The notes beneath the pieces were generated by a model. The model was not told the DNA's origin and made no database searches. It was given only the letters and a program-made list of their open reading frames with translations. Below, in pieces: positions 1 through 8,711 of a stretch of 64,000 nt of DNA. Position 1 is the first letter of the stretch; each line of letters begins with the position of its first letter. The DNA lies in assembly GCA_963989385.1 (NCBI GenBank), contig OZ022513.1, positions 24,138,928 through 24,202,927 of the forward strand, read 5' to 3'. The position numbers and the translations under genes are program-made. Source of the stretch: Ctena decussata. Taxonomy: Eukaryota > Mollusca > Bivalvia > Lucinida > Lucinidae.

Positions 1-2
1 AA

Positions 3-671
3 AAGCACAACAAAATCCAGGCTTCTTACACCCTTGAGGGTACAGTACTGGAAAATGTTGAAAGTATCAAATACCTTGGAGTAACAATTACAAGTGATTT
101 GAAATGGAATACCCATATCATTAATATTTGCACTAAGGCAAACAGAACCCTAGGATTCTTAAGGAGAAATTTGTTTTCTTGTCCCCAAGAAGTGAAAGAA
201 GTAGGCTATAAGACATTGGTGCGTCCCATCCTCGAATATGGAAGCTCGGTCTGGGATCCCTATACACAAGGCCTTCATGAAGAGTTAGAAAAGGTGCAAA
301 ACCGTGCAGCTAGGTTTGTAACTAGGAATTACACCCGAGAGGCGGGTAGCATGACTGGCATCCTTGAGCAACTTAAGTGGGAAAGCCTCAAAAAGAGGAG
401 GAAGGATAACCGACTCATATTGCTATACAAAGGTCTGAAAGGTAAAGCCAGAATACCTACAGGTGACCTTGTCCCCAAAACTAGGCGTTGCAGAAATCAA
501 CATTCCATGGCATTTCAGATACCCATTGCTAGTTTAGATGCATATAAATGTAGCTTCTTTCCCCAGACCATCAGGGACTGGAATGACCTCCCTGATTCCC
601 TGATTTCCTCTGCTGAAATGTCAGATGATTGTGTGTCAAAGTTCTCATCTCTCGTGAGAGCTAGGGACTAG
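3..671 (+). CDS. LINE reverse transcriptase, C-terminal part (partial)
   Basis: This reading frame is open from the window edge to a TAG stop at 669-671 and gives 222 residues, so its start lies outside the window. The motif order is that of the C-terminal end of a non-LTR retrotransposon reverse transcriptase: YLGVTITSDLKWNTHI, then CTKANRTLGFLRRNL, LVRPILEYGSSVWDPYTQ, VQNRAARFV, and finally FFPQTIRDWNDLPDSL before the stop. No catalytic motif lies in this part. The frame has no internal stop or frameshift, so this may be a young copy. The element sits against a 5S repeat unit, whose sequence resumes at 748. The family looks CR1/Jockey-like; I cannot assign the clade from this fragment. Confidence 0.88.
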   Translation, partial: KHNKIQASYTLEGTVLENVESIKYLGVTITSDLKWNTHIINICTKANRTLGFLRRNLFSCPQEVKEVGYKTLVRPILEYGSSVWDPYTQGLHEELEKVQNRAARFVTRNYTREAGSMTGILEQLKWESLKKRRKDNRLILLYKGLKGKARIPTGDLVPKTRRCRNQHSMAFQIPIASLDAYKCSFFPQTIRDWNDLPDSLISSAEMSDDCVSKFSSLVRARD

Positions 672-747
672 TTTTCCTCCAGTCACGCCCCCCTGGTGAA
701 AGATTGTCAATTTTGGCGTATCACCAGTAAACAATTCAGATTCAGAT
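672..747 (+). mobile_element. LINE 3' UTR and tail, junction with 5S array
   Basis: A short untranslated stretch follows the reverse-transcriptase stop and ends in a repeated ATTCAG motif (ATTCAGATTCAGAT, 734-747). At 748 the sequence becomes the 5S spacer (AGTGCAGTTCACCGTTTGAT), which in complete units follows GTCAGAGTT. The retrotransposon therefore interrupts a repeat unit or marks the array's left edge. The 5' target flank is outside the window, so no target-site duplication can be checked. Confidence 0.75.
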
Positions 748-2077
748 AGTGCAGTTCACCGTTTGATTTCCAGAAGGCATACTTATTGCGCCTAACCTGT
801 TCTGATTGTGCTAGTGCACAGACTAGTCTGGACATAGGTGTTTTGCATACACCACAAGGCTGACTTTATCACGACACGACTCAAATGGCCTGCGCAAGGA
901 AAAATGTGCTTCAACCCATAATATTTTCAGCGAAATATGTATGTATACGCAACCAGGAGGTACCAAGATATGTCTACGCTCATGTGTAGTCTACCCTGCT
1001 CTGATTGCGCATGCGTCTAGTCAAGACACGCGCGTTTTGCTTATGAAATAAGACTGGTTTTATCATGACACGAGGTATGCGCAAGGAAAAATGTATTTCG
1101 CCCCATCTTGGGAAGAGCAAACGCAGTCCCATTAGTGTCTTTTCTTTTCGCACTCTTTACGGCGCCACAGTGTATGATGCTCAAGATTGCTTATACATGT
1201 TGTGAACGCATACATGTTACCACAGACTGGGCTGATTCTTCTCGTCGCATGTGGCAATTTTCCGAAGGTGCGGCTCTTGGGTTACATCATTGGCAATCAG
1301 GATAATCAAGTGTCGATCTTATTTTCACGTGCATTTTATGCTCATCTCTTGTTTTGAATGTTATTAGCCCTGTCCGGGTAAAATATGTTTGACGCTATAC
1401 ACAAACAGTGGGTACCAGGATAAGTCCATGTAACTGCGTTGTCTGTCAAAGTAAGTGCAGTGCATCGTTTACGAGAGAGCCTGCACTGCTTAGACTGGTC
1501 AGAAAAAGTGTATTACGTACTGCAATTAGTAAGATGTTGCGTGTTTGACTTTCCATGCACTTACTGAGCAGACTGTGCATATGCTCATCTGAAGACTTTC
1601 TTCGCGTGGCGCAACACTAAATAGTCCAGCCACATTCAATGATAACAGATTTATTCCTCATGCTCAGCTGACACACAACGCTGACACAACGTCGTGTCAT
1701 TAACGTTGGTTAAACGTCACTATGCCGTTGAATTAACGTTGATATTGACGGTTACTTTTTACTTTAGACAAAAGCTGATCATATGAGGCGCGAATTTGTA
1801 CTCCGAAATAAAGAGGCTTATCGAAGATGTTTTGCCATAGTTTAATCGATGATCACAAAACATCGAATCACATTGAATCAACGTTGATTCAATGATGATT
1901 CAACTTTTTTTGTCTGCTGGCATGAGGAGACTGAAATGCAAACAGCGCAGATCCTGATACGACTGCTCTACTACGCCTGCAATGTGTGTCCCAGTAGTAA
2001 GAACTGCAGGATAGGCTATTACTGATCGCAAACTCTCAAAAGTACACTTTGTAAATGTTGAAAATCGGTACTTTGTT
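748..2077 (+). repeat. 5S array, partial unit 0 (spacer upstream of copy 1)
   Basis: This is the second half of a repeat unit, truncated on its left by the LINE. It contains the duplicated spacer blocks, the AACGTT-rich element at 1665-1920, and the 5S upstream region ending in GGTACTTTGTT just before the 5S start. It matches the same parts of all later units nearly base for base. No protein gene is supported; short open frames in it recur identically in other units because the DNA is repeated. Confidence 0.9.
1665..1920. mobile_element. AACGTT-rich MITE-like element (type C)
   Basis: It begins CAGCTGACACACAACG and ends TTTTTTTGTCTGCTGG, so the two ends are loosely complementary (CAGCTGACA against CCAGCAGACA). 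Inside are several AACGTT motifs near both ends and an A/T-rich middle. The same segment precedes the 5S gene in the other units, for example 4899-5154. In unit 2 a larger transposon has landed inside it. Naming it a MITE is an inference from the end structure; no target duplication is visible because every copy sits in the same place. Confidence 0.5.
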
Positions 2078-2197
2078 GTCTACGGCCATAATACATTTAA
2101 AACATCGGTTCTCGTCCGATCACGGGAATTAAGCAACGTCGGGCCCGGTTAGTACTTGGATGGGTGACCGCCTGGGAATACCGGGTGCTGCAGACTT
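2078..2197 (+). rRNA. 5S rRNA-like gene, copy 1
   Basis: A 120-bp match to eukaryotic 5S rRNA runs from GTCTACGGCC to GCTGCAGACTT. The strongly conserved 3' half is intact, including TAAGCAACGTCGGGCCCGGT and TACTTGGATGGGTGACCGCC, which hold the internal RNA polymerase III promoter (A box, intermediate element, C box). CTTTTG follows and provides a four-T terminator. Compared with copy 6 it carries G21T, which breaks the G21-C57 pair of helix II, and A49G. Identity as 5S-derived is near certain; activity is not. Confidence 0.85.
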
Positions 2198-3023
2198 TTG
2201 TCTGCTTTTCTTTATTTTCTATTTTTATTTCTTTTTTCTTTGATAGTTGTCTTCCCCCAATTTCACGATCACTGTATATGTATCTCAAAGCTGTGCAAAG
2301 GAAAATACTTTTCCCTCAACGTTAAAGACCGTTTACCGTCTGCTGTGCACTGTCCACTCGCCCTTCGCTTTGGAGCATGCTGAAAAGTAGTGCATGTTGT
2401 TCGCGGTTTTCTGTATACTATTTACTGTCCAGTGAAGTGTCTACTGTCTGTCTACTGCGTATTAGATACTGTTTACTGCGGCCTGTCTGCTACAACATGG
2501 ATGTGGTGCAAGCACAGGGGCATGGGTACAAAGTCGCAGCATGTGCGCCTGTTTCAGCGCATCTGGACTCCAAAATGATATACCTTCAACCAAAGTGGAG
2601 TCGCACAAACAGATGAAACCAACATAAGCATCATAGTGACCTGCACTTTATGGGAGATGAACCCTGGTGGCCCGTAAGAATAATAAAGGATTGCAAAAAT
2701 TCCTATGTAGCACATACCTATATTTGGGCAGTAAAACCCACACGCAGGCACATCTAATTTTCTGTACATTTAAGTTCTGCAATAGTTAAAACAAATAAAA
2801 AAATAACAAGTAAATTAAAAAGGCAGTTCTGACATTTTTCTTGTCAATTTTAGTTTTGTATGATAGAAATGCAGAATTTATCAATTTTGGCAATATGCAC
2901 AAATTCTGGCATTATTTCTTTTCCCTAGAGAATTGCTTCTTTCGTCTGAAGAGCGATGTTAATGAAACGTGGACCTAGAATAAATTAGTTATGACTGTGG
3001 GCAGACTTCCAATATCATTATTT
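2198..3023 (+). repeat. 5S downstream spacer
   Basis: The spacer starts TTGTCTGCTTTT and then runs through T-rich DNA (TTTATTTTCTATTTTTATTT), giving several possible polymerase III termination sites after the 5S gene. The rest is unique to this array and is conserved between units. Frames of 60-150 codons on both strands are open here in most units, but they overlap the 5S gene or each other and show no coding hallmark. I see no other RNA gene. Confidence 0.7.
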
Positions 3024-3268
3024 TGAACCACGACGCGAGAAAACCAACAAAGTGGTTGTGCGCCCAGCGCAGACTCAGATAAGCCCGGGCATCCACCCAG
3101 TCTGATCAGAGTCTTTGCTGTCCACATGAAGGTAGCGCGCCACGTTAGACCCTTAGCTACCGTTAAAGCGCTTAGAAAAGACTGTGATCATACTAGGCGG
3201 ATGCCCAGGCTGATCTGAGTCTGCGATGGGCGCACTTCCACTTTGTTGCTTTCTCGTGTCGCGGCTCA
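3024..3268. mobile_element. Hairpin MITE (type A), copy in unit 1
   Basis: The element runs from TGAACCACGACGCGAGAAAA to TTTCTCGTGTCGCGGCTCA and is an imperfect palindrome over its whole length: CAGACTCAGATAAGCCCGGG in the left arm answers CCAGGCTGATCTGAGTCTG in the right. The same family occurs nine more times outside the array (39429-62099). Inside the array it occupies the same place in every unit (6228, 16964, 20196, 23170, 26626, 28873, 32105, 35338, 38561), so it was present before the unit multiplied. It has no coding capacity. Confidence 0.85.
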
Positions 3269-3348
3269 TTTTTTTTCTGATTCAGATAAACGGATACCTA
3301 ATTGGAAGCTCAAGGAGACGGATCAGATCTTCACATTGATACATACTA

Positions 3349-3564
3349 CCCAGCAGGCACACAACGTTATAATGACGTCGCATTGACGTCGACGCAAACA
3401 TTACATTTCATCGACGTCATTCTGACGTCATGTGCCCGCTGGGAAATACTTTACTGCCCAGCAGGCACATGACGTCGAAATGACGTCGTATCGACGTCGA
3501 TGTGGCATGGTGGCGTCGCATCGACCCCATTTTGACATCATTACGACGTCATGTGTCTGCTGGG
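3349..3564. mobile_element. Pair of TGACGT-rich mini-elements (type B1 and B2)
   Basis: Two short elements stand side by side: 3349-3443 and 3457-3564. Each begins CCCAGCAGGCACA and ends with TGTGCCCGCTGGG or TGTGTCTGCTGGG, so each has terminal inverted repeats of about 13 bp. Between the ends lie several TGACGTC and GACGTCA motifs. The pair recurs in the other units; in unit 2 the second element has lost about 30 bp (6660-6737). Similarity to CCCAGCAG-ended MITEs of other marine animals is from memory and not verified. Confidence 0.65.
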
Positions 3565-3810
3565 TGTCTTGCAATGCTGTTGAAACAATTTCCATCGTTT
3601 TAATTTACTCTCTCTATTGGGACACCTTTAAATTACCAGTTTATTCTAAAATTTAAACAAATGCTAAAAGTAGCTGACAGTGTGTCAAAAATCTTGATAG
3701 GATATGACGCATTGCACATCTTGATCTGATTCTAAAGTGATTTCTCAGATACATCTATCCAAAAATTTAGGATCACTTCGGATATTTTTATTTATTTTTT
3801 GTTAATCTTG

Positions 3811-4745
3811 CAGCTCTTGGATTACATCATTGATAATCAAGGGTCGGTTATATTTGCACGTGCATTTTATGCTCATCTCTTTAAACGATATGAGCCTTGT
3901 CCGGGCAAAATATGTTTGATACTATACGCAAACCGTGGGTACCAAGATAAGTCTATGCAACTGCCTAGTCTGTCAGAGTTAGTGCAGTTCACCGTTTGAT
4001 TTCCAGAAGGCATACTTATTGCGCCTAACCTGTTCTGATTGTGCTAGTGCACAGACTAGTCTGGACATAGGTGTTTTGCATACACCACAAGGCTGACTTT
4101 ATCACGACACGACTCAAATGGCCTGCGCAAGGAAAAACTGTGCTTCAACCCATAATATTTTCAGCGAAATATGTATGTATACGCAACCAGGAGGTACCAA
4201 GATATGTCTACGCTCATGTGTAGTCTACCCTGCTCTGATTGCGCATGCGTCTAGTCAAGACACGCGCGTTTTGCTTATGAAATAAGACTGGTTTTATCAT
4301 GACACGAGGTATGCGCAAAAAAAAATGTATTTCACCCCATCTTGGGAAAAGCGAATGCAGTCCCATTAGTGTCTTTTCTTTTCGCACTCTTTACGGCGCC
4401 ACAGTGTATGATGCTCAAGATTGCTTATACATGTTGTGAACGCATACATGTTACCACAGACTGGGCTGATTCTTCTCGTCGCATGTGGCAATTTTCCGAG
4501 GGTGCGGCTCTTGGGTTACATCATTGGCAATCAGGATAATCAAGTGTCGATCTTATTTTCACGTGCATTTTATGCTCATCTCTTGTTTTGAATGTTATTA
4601 GCCCTGTCCGGGTAAAATATGTTTGACGCTATACACAAACAGTGGGTACCAGGATAAGTCCATGTAACTGCGTTGTCTGTCAAAGTAAGTGCAGTGCATC
4701 GTTTACGAGAGAGCCTGCACTGCTTAGACTAGTCAGAAAAAGTGT
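3811..4745 (+). repeat. Old internal duplications inside the 5S spacer
   Basis: The block beginning CAGCTCTTGGATTACATCAT (3811) returns in diverged form at 4504 (CGGCTCTTGGGTTACATCAT). Both are followed by CACGTGCATTTTATGCTCATC, a CCTTGTCCGGG or CCCTGTCCGGG motif, and a GTGGGTACCA(A/G)GATAAGT motif. A shorter pair, TGCGCAAGGAAAAA with its flanks, occurs near 4126 and 4313. The spacer therefore grew by internal duplication before the 3.2-kb unit multiplied. The function is unknown. Confidence 0.75.
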
Positions 4746-5299
4746 ATTACGTACTGCAATTAGTAAGATGTTGCGTGTTTGACTTTCCATGCACTTACTG
4801 AGCAGACTGTGCATATGCTCATCTGAAGACTTTCTTCGCGTGGCGCAACACTAAATAGTCCAGCCACATTCAATGATAACAGATTTATTCCTCATGCTCA
4901 GCTGACACACAACGCTGACACAACGTCGTGTCATTAACGTTGGTTAAACGTCACTATGCCGTTGAATTAACGTTGGTATTGACGGTTACTTTTTACTTTA
5001 GACAAAAGCTGATCATATGAGGCGCGAATTAGTACTCCGAAATAAAGAGGCTTATCGAAAATGTTTTGCCATAGTTTAATCGATGATCACAAAACATCGA
5101 ATAACATTGAATCAACGTTGACTCGATGATGATTCAACTTTTTTTGTCTGCTGGCATGATGAGACTGAAATGCAAAGAGCGCAGATCCTGATACGACTGC
5201 TCTACTAGGCCTGCAATGTGTGTCCCAGTAGTAAGAACTGCAGGATAGGCTATTACTGATCGCAAACTCTCAAAAGTACACTTTGTAAATGTTGAAGTT

Positions 5300-5419
5300 G
5301 TCTACGGCCATAATACATTTAAAACATCGGTTCTCGTCCGCTCACGGAAATTAAGCAACGTCGGGCCCGGTTAGTACTTGGATGGGTGACCGCCTGGGAA
5401 TATCGGGTGCTGCCGTCTT
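5300..5419 (+). pseudogene. 5S rRNA-like copy 2, damaged
   Basis: The 5S sequence is recognisable but has several lesions. Immediately upstream, 12 bp found in all other copies (AATCGGTACTTT) are deleted, which shifts any upstream promoter element. Within the gene there are G21T, A42C and C104T, and the end reads GCTGCCGTCTTTCG where others have GCTGCAGACTTTTG. That breaks two pairs of the terminal stem and shortens the first terminator from four T to three. I read it as a pseudogene. Confidence 0.8.
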
Positions 5420-8228
5420 TCGCTTTTCTTTATTTTCTATTTTCATTTCTTTTTTCTTTCATAGTTTTCTTTCCCCATTCTCACGATCACTGTATATGTA
5501 TCTCAAAGCTGTGCGAAGGAAAATACTTTTCCCTCAACGTTATAGACCGTTTACCGTCTGCTGTGCACTGTCCACTCGCCCTTCGCTTTGGAGCATGCTG
5601 AAAAGTAGTGCATGTTGTTCGAGGTTTTCTGTATACTATTTACTGTCCAGTGAAGTGTCTACTGTCTGTCTACTGCGTCCTGGATACTGTTTACTGCGGC
5701 CTGTCTGCTACAACATGGATGTGGTGCAAGCACAGAGGCATGGGTACAAGGTCGCAGCATGTGCGCCTGTTTCAGCGCATCTGGACTCTAAAATGATGTA
5801 CCTTCAACCAAAGTGGAGTCGCACAAACAGATGAAACCAACATAAGCATCATAGTAACCTGCACTTCATGGGAGATGAACTCTGGTGGCCCGTAAGAATA
5901 ATAAACTATTGCAAAAATTCCTATGTAGCACATACCTATATTTGGGCAGTAAAACCCACACGCAGGCACATCTAATTTTCTGTACATTTAAGTTCTGCAA
6001 TAGTTAAAACAAATAAAAAAATAACAAGTAAATTAAAAAGACAGTTCTGACATTTTTCTTGTCAATTTTAGTTTTGTATGATAGAAATGCAGAATTTATC
6101 AATTTTGGCAGTATGCACAAATTCTGGCATTATTTCTTTTCCCTAGAGAATTGCTTCTTTCGTCTGAAGATCGATGTTAATGAAACGTGGACCTAGAATA
6201 AATTAGTTATGACTGTGGGCAGACTTTTGAACCAGGACGCGAGAAAACCAACAAAGTGGTTGTGCGCCCAGCGCAGACTCAGATAAGCCCGGGCATCCAC
6301 CCAGTCTGATCAGAGTCTTTGCTGTCCACATGAAGGTAGCGCGCCACGTTTGACCCTTAGCTACCGTTAAAGCGCTTAGAAAAGACTGTGAGCATACTAG
6401 GCGGATGCCCAGGCTGATCTGAGTCTGCGATGGGCGCACTTCCACTTTGTTCCTTTCTCGTGTCGCGGCTCAATTATTTCTGATTCAGATAAACGGATAC
6501 CTAATTGGAAGCTCAAGGAGACGGATCAGATCTTCACATTGATACATACTACCCAGCAGGCACACAACGTTATAATGACGTCGCATTGACGTCGACGCAA
6601 ACATTACATTTCATCGACGTCATTCTGACGTCATGTGCCCGCTGGGAAATACTTTACTGCCCAGCAGGCACATGGCGTCGAAATGACGTCGTATTGACCC
6701 CATTTTGACATCATTACGACGTCATGTGTCTGCTGGGTGTCTTGCAATGCTGTTGAAACAATTTCCATCGTTTTAATTTACTCTCTCTATTGGGACACCT
6801 TTAAATTACCAGATTATTCTAAAATTTAAACAAATGCTAAAAGTATCTGACAGTGTGTCAAAAATACTGATAGGATATGACGCATTGCACATCTTGATCT
6901 GATTCTAAAGTGATTTCTCAGATACATCTATCCTAAACTTTAGGATCACTGCGGTTATTTTTATTTATTTTTTGTTAATCTTGCAGCTCTTGGATTACAT
7001 CATTGATAATCCAGGGTCGGTTATATTTGCACGTGCATTTTATGCTCATCTCTTTAAACGATATGAGCCTTGTCCGGGCAAAATATGTTTGACACTATAC
7101 GCAAACAGTGGGTACCAAGATAAGTCTATGCAACTTCCTAGTCTGTCAGAGTTAGTGCAGTTCACCGTTTGATTTCCAGGAGGAATACTTATTGCGCCTA
7201 ACCTGTTCTGATTGTGCTAGTGCACAGACTAGTCTGGACATAGGTGTTTTGCATACACCACAAGGCTGACTTTATCACGAGACGACTCAAATAGCCTGCA
7301 CCTGGAAAAACTGTGCTTCAACCCATAATATTTTCAGCGAAATATGTATGTATACGCAACCAGGAGGTACCAAGATATGTCTACGTTCATGTGTAGTCTA
7401 CCCTGCTCTGATTGCGCATGCGTCTAGTCAAGACACGCGCGTTTTGCTTATGAAATAAGACTGGTTTTATCATGACACGAGGTATGCGCAAGGAAAAATG
7501 TATTTCACCCCATCTTGGGAAAAGCGAATGCAGTCCCATTAGTGTCTTTTCTTTTCGCACTCTTTACGGCGCCACAGTGTATGATGCTCAAGATTGCTTA
7601 TACATGTTGTGAACGCATACATGTTACCACAGACTGGGCTGATTCTTCTCGTCGCATGTGGCAATTTTCCGAGGGTGCGGCTCTTGGGTTACATCATTGG
7701 CAATCAGGATAATCAAGTGTCGATCTTATTTTCACGTGCATTTTATGCTCATCTCTTGTTTTGAATGTTATAAGCCCTGTCCGGGTAAAATATGTTTGAC
7801 GCTATACACAAACAGTGGGTACCAGGATGAGTCCATGTAACTGCGTTGTCTGTCAAAGTAAGTGCAGTGCATCGTTTACGAGAGAGCCTGCACTGCTTAG
7901 ACTAGTCAGAAAAAGTGTATTACGTACTGCAATTAGTAAGATGTTGCGTGTTTGACTTTCCATGCACTTACTGAGCAGACTGTGCATATGCTCATCTGAA
8001 GACTTTCTTCGCGTGGCGCAACACTAAATATTCCAGCCACATTCAATGATAACAGATTTATTCCTCATGCTCAGCTGACACACAACGCTGACACAACGTC
8101 GTGTCATTAACGTTGGTTAAACGTCACTATGCCGTTGAATTAACGTTGGTATTGACGGTTACTTTTTACTTTAGACAAAAGCTGATCATATGAGGCGCGA
8201 ATTAGTACTCCGAAATAAAGAGGCTTAT

Positions 8229-8711
8229 TAGTCTGGTTGCCAAATGGAGATTTTGGGTGTAACCCAAAATAATAGTCCGCACAAAATGTTTTTGCACAAA
8301 TGTGTTCACAAACATGTCCGTACACTGAAACTGAATGATGCCACCTTGGCATCATTGGGGAAATTAAAATATTCAAGATGGCGTCCAAGATGGCCGCCAA
8401 GGGAAAAAATCCTCAATATCTTCTAATGTATGTGGGCTAGAAACATACTTTTGGTGGCTACATATAGGTTTTCGAGGTCGAAGAATCAATTACGAATGTT
8501 AAAAATTATTTCAGACAAATCAGTTACAAAATGGCGGACAAGATGGCCGCCAAAGCATAAAAATCTCCATATCTTCTTTAGTATACGGGCTAGAAACATG
8601 ATTTTGGTGTCTGCACAAGGTTTTCGGGGTCAAGGAATCCATTAAGCATGTTAGAATTTACTGTAAGGCACTAACTTACACAAAATGGCGGACAAGATGG
8701 CGGACGAAGCA
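8229..8711. repeat. Left terminal inverted repeat of the 3.65-kb transposon
   Basis: This arm matches the reverse complement of 11409-11882 with moderate divergence. It contains three sub-repeats spaced about 150 bp apart, each with a doubled ATGGC motif (8379-8402, 8530-8552, 8684-8706). Between them recurs a segment with GGGCTAGAAACAT and GGTTTTCG(A/G)GGTC. The outer part has GATGCCACCTTGGCATCATT, itself a short palindrome. The divergence between arms suggests an old insertion or relaxed constraint. Confidence 0.82.

Larger units (their letters stand above)
2078..5299 (+). repeat. 5S array unit 1 (3222 bp), reference unit
   Basis: This is a complete unit, measured from one 5S start to the next. 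In order it holds: 5S (2078-2197); a T-rich then unique spacer; a hairpin MITE (3024-3268); two TGACGT-rich elements (3349-3443 and 3457-3564); an AT-rich stretch; spacer blocks that are internally duplicated (3811-4745); the AACGTT-rich element (4899-5154); and the 5S upstream region. The unit repeats nine times with small differences. A unit this long is unusual, since 5S units in many animals are well below 2 kb. Confidence 0.92.

Noticed and set aside
3780..3999. Exon preceded by a TTTTTGTTAATCTTGCAG acceptor-like tract, followed by an open frame
   Set aside because: It is part of the 5S spacer duplication, the second copy lacks the tract, and no donor or partner exon is visible.
4100..4330. 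Possible U6 snRNA, because the spacer has CTGCGCAAGGA near a CACGA motif
   Set aside because: Only about 11 bases match; the rest of U6 is absent, and the motif belongs to a spacer duplication.
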